In this document: piece by piece, positions 36,010 to 46,920 of the stretch
Layout: every line of letters starts with the position of its first letter
How positions within the stretch are numbered: the first letter of the stretch is position 1
Source of the DNA: Persicaria tinctoria
Taxonomy: Eukaryota > Streptophyta > Magnoliopsida > Caryophyllales > Polygonaceae
Assembly: GCA_037127255.1 (NCBI GenBank)
Contig: JBANSL010000004.1
Span: 37,846,467-37,910,466 of the forward strand
Reading direction: 5' to 3'
Length of the DNA: 64,000 nucleotides
Made by a program: the position numbers and the translations under genes
The notes under the pieces: model-generated
The model's database searches: none
The model's input: only the letters and a program-made list of their open reading frames with translations
What the model was told of the DNA's origin: nothing

Positions 36010-37572
36010 TCAGTCTTGGCTCTCCTCTTTCTTCGTCAAAAGGTAACGAAGCGGTGCATGGTTAGTATACACAATAACCTTTGTACTAAGCAAATAAGAT
36101 CTAAATTTCTCAAGTGCAAAAACTATAGCAAGAAGCTCGTTCTCTATGGTTGAGTAGTTCCTTTGGGATCTATTCAAGGTCATAGACGCATAGTATATAA
36201 CATGAGATCTCTTCCCTTCCTTTTGTCCAAGCACGGCTCCCACAACGTAGTCACTAGTATCACACATTAATTCGAAGGGTTGAGACCAATTTGGCGCTTG
36301 TATAATTGGTGCACTGGTAAGACAAGTCTTCAACTCATCAAACGACGTCCTGCACTTCTCATCAAAAGCAAATGTGATCTTCTTCTTCAGAAGCTCGCAC
36401 AACGGTGATGTGATATTTGAGAAATACTTAATGAACCTGCGGTAGAATCCTGCATGGCCTAAAGAGGAACGCACTTCACGCATATTAGTAAGATAAGGCA
36501 AGGATTGAATGATGTCAACCTTTGCCTTATCAACCTTAATCCCTTTATGGGAGACAATGTAACCTAAAACAATGCCTTCCTTAACCAGAAAGTGACACTT
36601 CTCTGAATTGAGCACTAAGTTAGTGTCAACACACCTTCTAAGAACAAGTGCCAAATGGTTTAAGCAAGCATCAAATTAAACTATCACCATGTACTGTAAA
36701 GTCATCCATAAAAACCTCAATGAATTGTTCTATATATTCAGAAAAAATACTCACCATACACCGTTGGAATGTCCCAAGAGCATTGCACAAGCCAAAAGGC
36801 ATCATACGATATGCAAAAGTGTCAAACGGACAAGTGAGTGTTGTCTTTTCTTGATCCTCTTGTGCAATATCTATCTGAAAGTACCCTAAATATCCATCTA
36901 GAAAGCAATAATATGGACGAACAACGAGTCATTCAAGCATTTGGTCAATAAATGGTAAAGGAAAGTGATCTTTTCGAGTTACCGCATTCAGCTTGCGATA
37001 ATCAATACAAACTCTCCAGCCTAATTGGACTCTGGTAGGGACCAACTCACCCTCTTGGTTCTCAACCACTGTTATGCCTCCCTTCTTTGGTACTACCTTG
37101 GACTAACCCATTGACTATCAAAGATGGGATAGATCATACCTTCCTGAAGGAGTATGAGTACCTCCTTCTTCACTACCTCCATCATAGGTTGGTTGAGTCT
37201 CCGTTGATGTTGCCTGGAAGGTTTGGCTCCCTCTTCTAACAAGATTATGTGCATGCAAGTAGTTGGGCTGATTCCCTTGATATCTGCTATGGTCAATCCC
37301 AAAGCGGACTTATGTTCTTTGAGCACCACCACCAACCTATCTTCTTGTTCTTTAGTAAGCTTGTTAGAGATGATGACAGGCAAGGTGTCACCTTCCCCCA
37401 CGAAGGCATACTTCAAATGCTCAGGAAGTGGCTTGAGCTCAACAATAGGTGCCTGCGCGACAGAAGGTAAGAGTTTCTTGCTCGGAATGGTTAGGGCCAT
37501 AAATGTATCTGCTTGTGAATACATAGGGAGTGAAGACAAGTCTCTTATCGTCTCTTGCAGGTTAGAAGACAA
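36010..37572 (-). pseudogene. ATH reverse transcriptase and RNase H
   Basis: The N-terminal RT frame is 37572-37093, containing K-E-H-K-S-A-L-G and I-K-G-I-S-P-T-T-C-M-H. The palm region (37090-36650) has stops and frame changes but still shows M-P-F-G-L-C-N-A and the catalytic box F-M-D-D-F-T-V-H-G near 36700. The 36654-36010 frame gives G-Y-I-V-S-H-K-G-I, Y-R-R-F-I-K, and the RNase H part with F-E-L-M-C-D-T-S-D-Y and T-N-H-A-P-L-R-Y-L. This is the standard Ty3 order. The catalytic Asp pair is intact but the ORF is not. Confidence 0.9.
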
Positions 37573-39750
37573 AACATAATTAAATGAAAACTCCTCAATA
37601 GGAGCTTCTAAAGCTATCTGTTAGTCATCTACATAGCTTTTATCAAAGGTATCCTAAATACAAGTATCAATGGTATCCACAAAGCATAAAGAACGATCAT
37701 TAGAAGGGAATTTCATTGCATCATATATATTGTATTCAACCTTCTCACCATCGAATTCCATAGTCAACGAACCAGAATACACATCGATTTTGGTCCTAGC
37801 AGTCTTAAAAAAGGGCCTTCCTAGGAGAATAGGGGCCTCTTGCTTAGCGTGCTCCATGTCTAAGACAAAAAAGTCAGCAGGAAAGATCAAGTTGTCAACC
37901 ATGACTAAAACATCCTCTACTATGCCTCTAGGATAAGCATTTTAGTGGTCCGCTAGTTGGATCACCACTCTAGTCTTCTGCAAAGGTCCTAAACCTAACG
38001 ATTCATACAAAGAATAAGGTAAAACATTAATAGATGCTCCTAAGTCTAACAATGCTTTATCAAACTTAGTCTCACCTATCACACATGGGATTGTGAACAT
38101 GCTAGGGTCGCTACATTTCTTAGGCATACGCTTTTGAAACACAACAAACACATGTTCGATTACCTTAATCTTCTGCTTCCCCTTCAACTTTTGATTCCTC
38201 TGTATGGTGCAAAGTTCCTTAAGAAATTTAGCATAACGAGGAATACTTTTAATCAATTTGAGTAGGGGAATGTTTACCTCGCTCTTACTGAATGTCTCAA
38301 AGATCTTTTCGTCATTTTTTGGTCTCCTTGTGTCTCTGAGTGCTTCAGGAAACGGAGGAACAAGTTTGTAAGAATTAAGAGGAGGGAAATCAGGTCTGAC
38401 ATACGTACCTGATTGATCGTCAAAAGCAGGGCCGCGGGGCGGCTCGGCGATTTCTCCATCGACAGAATCGCCTTGGCCGCGGGGCTGCTCAGGGGTGCCA
38501 CGGGGCGGCTCAGCGAAGACGAGTTCTTCCCTTGTGTCTGTACAAAGTTCAAAATTCCCAAGGTTTCCATCATCATGGGGAGTGGTAATCAGTTCCTTAC
38601 CACTTCTTAGTGTCACGGCGCTGACATTCTTCTTGGGGTTCACCACCGTTTGAGATGGTAACTTTCCTGAGTCCTTAGCCTGCATTTCGCTCATCGATTG
38701 AGCCAATTGGCTAATTTGCTTCTCTAGATTCTTGGTGTGCTTAGCCTGACTCAGGACTATCTTTGTGAAGGATTTGATAGGGTCATCAGTGGATTGATCT
38801 GCTGGTAGAGGTCCTCTGTGCATGGAATCAAATTGTTGTTGAGGCTTGTATTGGGGTCCCCCTTGTGGGTTGAAAGGGGCATGGTGATTACCATAGCCAT
38901 ACCCCTGGTAACTTGCATTATAGTTGTTATTGAAATGATTGGGATTAGCATAGTTACCATACTTGGGTCGCTGCGGAACAAAGTTCCCCATGGCGTTCAA
39001 CTCTACACTTGGCTCCTGCAGAATTGGGCAAGTGTTTGTCGGGTGATATGGATCAGCGCAAATGCCACATGCCTTAAGTTGTAGCATAAACCTTTTCATC
39101 ATCTCCTTCAATTCCGCCACATCGCTATGTAAGGCGGAAGTTGATGAGTCAACGGAAAGTCCATTGTTGAATATCCTAGAGCCCTCTCAGCAAGCTCTGA
39201 AAACTCCTCCCAAGCAGTAGTGGATGTTTTGTTCAAGATGTTGCCACCACAGGAGGAGTTCACCGTCTTGCACTCTTGGTCAAGCAACCCATTGAATAGA
39301 AAGAGCATCAAATCCTTCTTTAAGAAACAATGGTAAGGGCAACTAGAGAAAAGCTTCTTGAAGCGCTCAAAGTACTCATAAATTATCTCTGTAGCCTACT
39401 GGTGAATGCTGCTGATAGCCTTTTTCACGTTGTTTAACTTCGTCGCAGGAAAGTACTTCTCTAGAAAGAGATGCTTCAATTGAGTCAATGTTGTTGCACT
39501 GCCTGGTGGCAAGTAGTAGAACCACTCATTAGAGGTATCCTTAAGCGAGAAAGGGAATGCCCTCAACTTGATTTGCTCCTCTTTGACATTTCCCAGTTCA
39601 TTCCCACCACGATAGTATGGAACTCAAACAAGTGCTTGTGGGGGTCCTCACCACTCAACCCATGGAATTTGGGTAAGAGATGAATCACCCTAGACTTTAG
39701 CTCAAAATTCACACCTTTCCCAAGTTCAGGGAACTGGACTGCCAACGGTT
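37573..39750 (-). pseudogene. ATH gag (5' truncated) and protease-like domain
   Basis: The gag piece entering at 39750 reads L-P-K-F-H-G-L-S-G-E-D-P-H-K-H-L, an Athila gag hallmark. Frames then change. The 392-codon frame 39120-37942 contains a CCHC knuckle (C-G-I-C, A-D-P-Y-H, P-T-N-T-C), L-E-K-Q-I-S-Q-L-A-Q, V-T-L-R-S-G-K and the protease-like box A-L-L-D-L-G-A-S-I-N. It stops at 37942; 37902-37654 continues with P-I-L-L-G-R-P-F. D-L-G in place of D-S/T-G is common in Athila-type proteases. The gag start, 5' UTR and primer site are missing at the junction with TRG. In-frame copies of the GC motif (38429-38510) encode A-E-P-P-R-G and E-Q-P-R-G. Confidence 0.88.
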
Positions 39751-39920
39751 GCAGAATATGGAGCCATTTCGGGAGAAAACCAAAAAGAGAAGACGGAAGC
39801 AGCAAGTTACTCGATATCGAGGAGTCTCTGTCGATATCGACTAAAAAGTCCGGGCATATCACTCATCGAGGAGCATCATGTCGAGAAGCTGAAGACGAGC
39901 CAAATCGACTCCGGAACATT

Positions 39921-39977
39921 ACTCGAGATCGAGTACTATACTCGAGATCGAGTACTATACTCGAGATCGAGTACTAT
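39921..39977 (+). repeat. 19 bp tandem repeat, three units
   Basis: Three exact units of ACTCGAGATCGAGTACTAT followed by a partial fourth. The right LTR has one full unit at 47241-47259 plus the partial one, so copy number changed after insertion or during replication. Confidence 0.95.
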
Positions 39978-40508
39978 ACTCGAGATCAACTATGCCTTGA
40001 AGACCCACCCAGAGTCGAGAAAGAGAAGCTGATCGAGGATACTGAGGAGCTCTACCCGACCTGACCAGACACTCGGACACTAAGCAACACCCGTACTCGA
40101 TATCGATGAAAGTCCTCGAGATCGACAAGCATAGCACCAATGTCCGAGCATGTCGAGGAAGAGAAACCAAATATGCCGAGCCATTGAAGTCGACGACACC
40201 ATTTTACTCGAGATCGAGGAAACTCCTCGAGATCGAGGAAACCTTCCAGAAGCCGCGTAACGCGGTTTGAGCAGTTCTACTCGGATTGGGATTCCTTGGG
40301 GCCGAAGATTGTCGAGTTCTATCCGATTCTATCAAGATCCATCATGGAAGAGAAGATTTATCCACAAGAAGATATTTTAGGCTTTTAGATATAATTTTCC
40401 TTTTTAGATTCAATTATGTTATTCCATTTATTTATCTTTAAAGCTTTTAGATATAGATTTAGATAAAGATAGAGATATTCTATCCTTGAATAGAAATGAG
40501 TAGAAGGC

Positions 40509-40516
40509 TATAAATA
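40509..40516 (+). promoter_or_regulatory. TATA box of TRG LTR
   Basis: TATAAATA in the middle of the LTR, conserved at 47772-47779 in the right LTR and 23-30 in the older LTR, with a purine-rich sequence upstream. It is the likely core promoter of the element RNA. Confidence 0.7.
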
Positions 40517-41514
40517 AAGCCCATGGGGCTGATTTTAGATAATTCAATTTTCAAGCCAGAGAAGTAGTTTCACATAGACGTTTAGGAGTTCGAAGGTTTT
40601 AGGGTTTTCGCGTTCAACGAAAGTTGGAGGCCCGGGATTGTAAAGTCTTTGAATTTAGTTTAATGCAAGTTTCTTTTCATACATCAATGTCTGAGGTTGC
40701 GATGAAGCGCGAGTAGTCCACCCATTTCTAGGGTTGGGGCGAGCCCGACGATAGCCATGCGTGTTTGAGGTAAAGATCCGACTTTTATCATGTTTTAAAG
40801 CATCTGCTACTTGTTATATGTTTATTACCCATCTAATGGAGGTCCATGCTAATAACTTGGATTGTAAACATAAAATCGGTAGAGACGATTAGCGTTTCTT
40901 GAAAGAGTTGTCTAATTGTTGGAAAAGGCAAAAGCTTAGTCCTTTGATGCAAGTTACATGATCATCTGTTTATTCCTGCCTTATGCATGCTTGGTTATCG
41001 TTATTGCAAACCCCAATCTTGGATGTCTTTTACGTACAGTTTATTTCGAAATCCCACAAGTCTTGTTCTTTACTTTTGTTTCGTTTTATTTTTTGCCTTA
41101 CTCGATCTCGACCAATTTGGTCGATCTCGAGTTACTGATCTTCGATTCCAGAATCGTTGTAGCTTCTGTGTGCAGGTGATCGACCAGGAACTTCTCGATG
41201 TCAGCAACTCTACTCGATCTCGAGTAGCCCTAGTCGAGATCGACTAACACCTGTCACTGCTGCCGCGCTGTTCGGCTTGTTCGATCTTCTGTCGACTAAC
41301 CCTAGTCGAGATCGAGGACATCTATGGTCGACTTCTGTCCGTGAGATTTCTCTACTGCCTAGGATCTGCTAACACGCTTCCTCGTGGATCGATCCTGACT
41401 TCCCGCTGCTACATTAGGAGGAGGTCTTGTAATTATTTGGAAGGGACGGAATCTGGTTTGCTGTACTTTACTTATATTCTATTTTGCATACTCGATTTCC
41501 TCCTATCAACAAAT

Positions 41515-41531
41515 TGGCGCCGTTGCCTGGG
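41515..41531 (+). other. Primer-binding site of TRG, tRNA-Asp type
   Basis: TGGCGCCGTTGCCTGGG, three bases after the LTR. It differs from the tRNA-Asp complement (TGGCGCCGTTGCCGGGG) by one base. Confidence 0.9.
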
Positions 41532-41594
41532 AAGCTATCATTCGCGCCTTAGGTAGTTAAATCTCACGTCTACTTTGAGTTACTTTACAGGTGT

Positions 41595-42863
41595 ATGCGC
41601 CGTTCTGGTCAACCCCCTGAGTTTGACGGCTTAGACGAACCGGAACGCCTCCTACACATCCGAGCTAAACTACAAAGAGCCATGGCGGCCGCTGAGACAC
41701 AAGAACAGCTAATTGTGAGGCTTACAAGGGAACTAGCCGCTAAAGATGCTGCTATCGCCGCTGAGAAAGCAGCAAGGGAACAAGCAGAAGCTGAGCTTGC
41801 CCGATACCCAACCACGGCAGAGGATTATATGCACCCGACTCTCGTCGTGCCTGAATCGGCTATTCTAATCCCTGAAAAATCTTTTGAAATTCGCACTCAA
41901 TTTCTTATAGAGCTTAAAAATAATGCTTTTTATGGGAAATTTAATGAGTGTCCTCTTGAAGGTATTACCAATTTTTCTGACATGTGTCGTACTCTTGCTG
42001 AAGGTACCACTCTGGAATATGTCAAGATGAAGGCTTTTCGCTGGTCTCTCGCTGGACCTGCACTGAGGTGGCTTGAAGGGCTGAAACCAAGATCCCTCAC
42101 AACATGGGCCCAAGTAGAGCAAGAGTTTTGGGACAAATTCTTCCCTCCCGCCAAGACAGCACTCCTCCGCGAGAAGATTACAACTTTCAAACAGAAATCC
42201 GGGGAGCCGCTAGCAAAAGCATGGGAGCGATACAAAGAACTACTGCGATCTTGCCCTACTCATGGACAGCCACCGTACGTCATTCAAGAGATCTTCTTCA
42301 ACTCTCTTGACCAAGTAACTAAGGACAGGATCAACCAGTACACTCGCTATGAGTATCTGACGATGCCACCAATTGACGCTTGGGGTGTGCTCGACAAACT
42401 CACCAATTATGACAACAAATATGGGTCTACTGCAAACTATGAGGAGAACTCCTATGCCAGTCCAGCACCATTTATGCCCCTCTATGAGCCTGCCAAGGAG
42501 ATTAACCTAGATGTCAGAGAGCAGTTCTACAGAGACCAGAATCGCAAGCTCCTCAAGCAAGTCAAGTACCTATCTGTTAACCAACCTTGCATCGAATACG
42601 GATCACAGCGGCACACCACTACTGAGTACCCGCACACAGAGCAAGTCAGGATGGTAGAGACACATGAAGAGGTAGCCTACGCTGGGGGTCCCAATCGCTA
42701 TATGGGGGATCAAAGGTTCTATCAACCACAGTGGAACCAAGGTCCTCCTAGGAACCCCCCACCATACAGAGCTCCAGGACATCCGGAAAGGGATCAAAAG
42801 AAGGATGATTTACAGCTCATCCTTGAGGAGATGCGTCGGAATCAAGGCACCATCAACAACTAG
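41595..42863 (+). CDS. gag: TRG gag, Athila-type
   Basis: An open frame of 422 codons from the ATG at 41595, about 60 bases after the primer site. Residues 25-75 are Ala/Glu/Arg-rich with strong coiled-coil character. Residues 100-260 form the retrotransposon gag domain (F-Y-G-K-F, M-K-A-F-R-W-S-L-A-G-P-A-L-R-W-L, F-W-D-K-F-F-P, W-E-R-Y-K-E-L-L-R-S-C-P). At about residue 332 the zinc knuckle reads C-I-E-Y-G-S-Q-R-H-T-T-T-E-Y, so the second and fourth Cys are Tyr (TGY to TAY). Zinc binding, and with it RNA packaging, is probably lost. The stop at 42861-42863 is TAG; the next ORF is in the same frame. Confidence 0.88.
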   Translation: MRRSGQPPEFDGLDEPERLLHIRAKLQRAMAAAETQEQLIVRLTRELAAKDAAIAAEKAAREQAEAELARYPTTAEDYMHPTLVVPESAILIPEKSFEIRTQFLIELKNNAFYGKFNECPLEGITNFSDMCRTLAEGTTLEYVKMKAFRWSLAGPALRWLEGLKPRSLTTWAQVEQEFWDKFFPPAKTALLREKITTFKQKSGEPLAKAWERYKELLRSCPTHGQPPYVIQEIFFNSLDQVTKDRINQYTRYEYLTMPPIDAWGVLDKLTNYDNKYGSTANYEENSYASPAPFMPLYEPAKEINLDVREQFYRDQNRKLLKQVKYLSVNQPCIEYGSQRHTTTEYPHTEQVRMVETHEEVAYAGGPNRYMGDQRFYQPQWNQGPPRNPPPYRAPGHPERDQKKDDLQLILEEMRRNQGTINN

Positions 42864-42926
42864 TTCCATAGCATCACTACAAAATTTGGAGAACTGGACA
42901 TCTGAAAGAGGGGAATAGAGACCCAG

Positions 42927-44324
42927 ATGGGTCAAATCGCTGCACAGATCCCACGACCATCCGGACAGCTCCCTGGGCAAACAGAACCAAATCCTAAGGG
43001 GAAGACCGGACACGTCGCGGCTATCAAACTCAGAAGTGGGCACCAATTACACGAACCAGAGGTTGGAAAGCACCAAGACAAAGCAGAGCAGCAAGTCGAT
43101 AACGAGCAACAACAACTCGATATCGAGAAGCCCGTACTCAATATCGATAAAAATCTGGTCGACACACAGGAGAAGCTAGTCTCGGACTCCACTGCCCAAC
43201 CAGCCAACTCGAGATCGACAAGCCTACTCGATATCGAGGAAGCTCAAGTCAATATCGACAAAGATCTGGTCGATGTCGAAGACTCTGCAATACCTCCGAC
43301 GTCTGTTCTGGCTCCGCAGGAGAAAAAGCCATTGCCTTTCCATTCCAAAGCACTGAAAGATCCCACTGCAGGTAAGTTCAAACGTTTTGTTAATATGCTG
43401 CAAGAACTGAACTTCTCTATTCCTTTTACAGAAGCTCTGGAAGAGATGCTTGCATATGTCAAATTCCTAAAGGAAATACTGAGCAAGAAGCGATCCATCT
43501 TAGAGATCGTCGGCGAATGCAAAGTGCTCCACTTCCCTGAAAAGAGACCTGACCCTGGTAAGTTTTCTGTTACTGTGGGTTTTGGACAATATAAATACGA
43601 TTCCTTGTGTGATTTAGGAGAGAGTGTGAGCATCATGCCCTTATCAATCTGGCGGAAGGTAAAGATAGGATGCATAGAACCTGTGGATGCCAAGCTATAC
43701 ATGGCAAACAATAAAATGGTCATCCCTACAGGTATGGTTGAGAATGTCCCTGTCCAGGTTGGTAAATTCTTTATCCCAGCTGATTTCCTTATTATAGAAT
43801 GTGCTGAAGATCCTACTAGCCCTATTATTCTTGGTAGACCATTCTTAGCTACTACAGATGCCAAAATTAGCGTCAAACATCGATCGCTCACCTTCACCAT
43901 AGGCGACGAGGTCTTAGATTTCTCTTTTGGCCCTGCAAAAGAGGAAATTTCATGGCTGGAGGTGAAGAGCATCAGCAACCACGGGACCAAGCAAACAACG
44001 GAGGAAGACACCATAAGCCAACTCGAGATCGACAAGGGCTCCTCGATCTCGACTAAAGAGCTACTCGATCTCGACCACAGTTCATCGACATCGACTTCTT
44101 CCTTTGCTGAGCCACAGAATTGCCAAGAGCCTAAGTATGGGGTCCCTGTACTCGATATTGACCAGCTGTACTCGATATCGACTAACCCCAAGCCCGAAGA
44201 TTTCTGTTTTGGGTCCGAAAAGGTAAGTTCAGGTATGAATCCTACTCCTCCTCGATCCATTAAGAAATTTATAAATGATTCAAGGGGAGGTAAGCCCCAT
44301 GGTGAGAGAATCTGCGAAAACTAA
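42927..44324 (+). CDS. TRG protease-like domain with motif-rich linkers
   Basis: A 465-codon frame, in phase with gag but separated from it by two stops (42861-42863 and 42903-42905). It was probably one gag-protease ORF, or it relies on readthrough. The N-terminal part (I-K-L-R-S-G) is followed by a linker in which the nucleotide motif CTCGATATCGAG and variants are read in frame as L-D-I-E, N-I-D-K, L-E-I-D and S-I-S-T (43095-43280 and 44018-44185). Between them lies a retropepsin-like domain with S-L-C-D-L-G-E-S-V-S-I-M-P near 43600 and I-I-L-G-R-P-F near 43825. D-L-G in place of D-S/T-G is usual in Athila-type elements. It ends without entering RT. Confidence 0.85.
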   Translation: MGQIAAQIPRPSGQLPGQTEPNPKGKTGHVAAIKLRSGHQLHEPEVGKHQDKAEQQVDNEQQQLDIEKPVLNIDKNLVDTQEKLVSDSTAQPANSRSTSLLDIEEAQVNIDKDLVDVEDSAIPPTSVLAPQEKKPLPFHSKALKDPTAGKFKRFVNMLQELNFSIPFTEALEEMLAYVKFLKEILSKKRSILEIVGECKVLHFPEKRPDPGKFSVTVGFGQYKYDSLCDLGESVSIMPLSIWRKVKIGCIEPVDAKLYMANNKMVIPTGMVENVPVQVGKFFIPADFLIIECAEDPTSPIILGRPFLATTDAKISVKHRSLTFTIGDEVLDFSFGPAKEEISWLEVKSISNHGTKQTTEEDTISQLEIDKGSSISTKELLDLDHSSSTSTSSFAEPQNCQEPKYGVPVLDIDQLYSISTNPKPEDFCFGSEKVSSGMNPTPPRSIKKFINDSRGGKPHGERICEN

Positions 44325-46920
44325 GAGTTGGGAAGAAAAAGAAGAAAGAAAAGGAGGATTATGCAAGCAACCACCTGTCAGCTGAGCTTGCATACTACCA
44401 TCAGGACCTATATGATCCAGGAGAAGGGCCAAGCACGAGCAGGCCCCACATTAGAGGTCCTTGAGCACAAAAGAAGAAGTCGGCCTAGCGACTCTAAAAT
44501 CTAGAGCATGTATATAAAACTTTATGAATTTTGGGACTTTGGAACTTTTGATTTTGGTTTTGGTTTTTTGTTTTTGGTTTTTAAGTTTAGAATACTTCAT
44601 GCGGAAAGTCTTGTTTTTGTGTGCAATCTAACACTTTTAGGTCGGCAAGCATAAAAGGATCGCGAAAGGTGGAAGAAGAAGTCCCTGAAAAACAGTCAGA
44701 ATCGACGAAGGCCAAGTCGACAACGACAAAGAGGAGCAGCCCAGAAACTCCTCGATATCGAGTAGGCCAACTCGATATCGACTAAGCCCAGAATCTCCTC
44801 GACTTCAGAAATCCACTTGACACAGAGAGCCTCCTCGATATGGAGTACGGTACTCGATATCGACAAACAATTTACTTGACCTGTACTGATCTGCCGTCCT
44901 CGATGCGTTATTCAGTGAGTTACTTCCTTTACTCTTGTTTTTTTTATTTGATTTCATATAGTGGGGACACTGTATATTTTAAGTATGGGGTGGGGGAAGG
45001 GCTCATTATCATTATTATATGTTTTGGTCTTGCTTTTGGTTTTTACATGGTGAAATTTTATTTTTATTCTATGCATTCATGTTTAAGTTTTATGCATTTT
45101 AGTCTTTTGTCATACAATAGTCTAATTTTTTTAGTTACATAAAAAATAAAAATAAATAAAAAATGTCGAAAAAGAAAAAAAATGCATGTTAAATTTTTTT
45201 CAATTGTCTTAGTTTGTATACCCTAACTTAGATGTCCTATGATGATAAATAATGATTGACTTGATCATGTAAATCCTATGGCATGTTTGGAAGGTTTAGC
45301 CTAAGTCCTCGAAATTGTTTTATGTGGATTGTGAACTTGTGATGAAATTGAGCACATATGATCCTAAGCTAAAGGTTAAAATCCAACAAAAATTGTCCTA
45401 GTGAGAATTTTGGCCTTATAGGGAGAACATTAAAAAAATCCTCTGCTTTCTTGAGTGTATTTACTCTTTTTATGCATCTCTAAATGTTGTGATAGTTATT
45501 CAAAGGCAATGCATTTATATGTTTATGTGAATGAGAATCAAATGATGGAGGCACCTTTTAAGCCAATTTTATCCTCTCTTTACCTACCCTGCATTATCCT
45601 TGCTTGAATCCAGAACATTAGCCTGAGACTTTTATTATAAACTCCACAAAATTATCCTTAGCCAAATTGAGTCTGACCCCCAATTTGAGAATTAAGACTT
45701 AGAGTTGGTTGAAATAATGGTTTGTGGAAGAAATAAGCTTGTGTTTCAAGTAAGGAGGACTATTGAATATTATTGAGAAATGGGTTGGTTTTATATTTTT
45801 ATCCTGCTATGCATACTATGTAAAAGGATTTTTGGCTCACCCTGTTGTGATAGTTATTCAAAGCCAATGCATTTATATGTTTATGTGAATGAGCATCAAA
45901 TTATGGAGGCACCTTTTAAGCCAATTTTATCCTCTCTTTACCTACCCTGCATTATCCTTGCTTGAAGCCAGAACATTAGCCTGAGACTTTTATTATAAAC
46001 TCCACAAAATTATCCTTAGCCAAATTGAGCTTGACCCCCAATTTGGGAATTAAGACTTAGAGTTGGTTGAAATAATGGTTTGTGGAAGAAATAAGCTTGT
46101 GTTTCAAGTAAGGAGGACTATTGAATATTATTCAGATATGGGTTGATTTTATATTTTTATCCTGCTATGCATACTATGTAAAAGGATTTTTGGCTCACCT
46201 ATAAATGCACTAGTTATTTTCGTTTAAAAAAAAATCGGAAAAAAAAGAAGAGAAAGAAAAGTTTGTATATATGTTTGTGAATAAAGTGCATGAGCCAAAT
46301 TTGCCTTATTTCTTTCATTTTCGCAAGATTCATATTTTGGATAGGTTAAGTAAGTTTGAAAGGTTACATGCTTCATTGACATAAGTTAAAAGGTTTGGTT
46401 GATGCACGTGATTAAGAGTTATGGTTTGGTTGAGTTGTGTTGGAGATTTAGGAGTCTTGATTCCCGAATTTTATTAAAGCACCACATGGCCAAATAATTC
46501 CATACCCTTTTATTTCTTACCAAGCCCCATTACAACCCCGCCGAATGGAATCTTCTTTGAAGACTTCTATTGAGCGAAGTCCTCCTGATAATTCTTGTTG
46601 CATTTACATAATTGGTTGCGAAGTGGATTTATATTTAAATTACAATGTTTATGAGATTGTATATGAAATTGAGTTGAGAGTTGATCTTCATAGCCTAAAC
46701 ACATTGAGAGCTGAGAGTAAACACATTATCCTTGTGAGGTTGGATTTATATTACCTGTGCCTATGGATCGCTCATATATGTGTGATGACGTTAAATTCAC
46801 TTTTCTTACATTGCTACTATTTAAGATGTTGCTTTTGATAAATGCGAAGATTTGAAGGATGTGTTGTAGGTCTTGGTTGGTTATTGCTTGGGGACAAGCA
46901 AGTCTAAGTATGGAGTGATT
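44325..46920 (+). other. 3' non-coding region of TRG with PPT
   Basis: No RT or integrase. Four to five more copies of the family motif lie at 44747-44870, outside any gene. The AT-rich remainder parallels 22530-25340. It includes a 358 bp tandem duplication (45485-46200). The tract ctaagtatggagtgattt (46903-46920) before the right LTR is the degraded polypurine tract. Confidence 0.75.
45485..46200 (+). repeat. Tandem duplication, unit 358 bp
   Basis: Unit 1 is 45485-45842 and unit 2 is 45843-46200. They differ by only a few bases (for example aaaggc/aaagcc, gagaatc/gagcatc). The homologous region in LARD (around 23040) has one copy. Confidence 0.95.

Larger units (their letters stand above)
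39751..41511 (+). repeat. 5' LTR of TRG (5' truncated)
   Basis: Matches 47071-48774. The first 150 bases of the LTR (46921-47070 in the right copy) are missing. The TATAAATA box is at 40509-40516. The LTR carries about fifteen copies of the family motif: the CTCGAGATCGAG and CTCGATATCGAG types at 39808-40240, and the CTCGATCTCGAG type at 41098-41310. Compared with the right LTR it has two extra 19 bp units (39921-39977) and one extra motif near 40220. Confidence 0.9.

Noticed and set aside
39921..39985. CRISPR-like regular repeats
   Set aside because: Units are directly adjacent without spacers, in a plant LTR; a simple tandem expansion.
43244..44260. 338-codon antisense ORF opposite the TRG protease
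   Set aside because: It is a shadow of the conserved protease frame; no domain, and its content mirrors the repeated motif.
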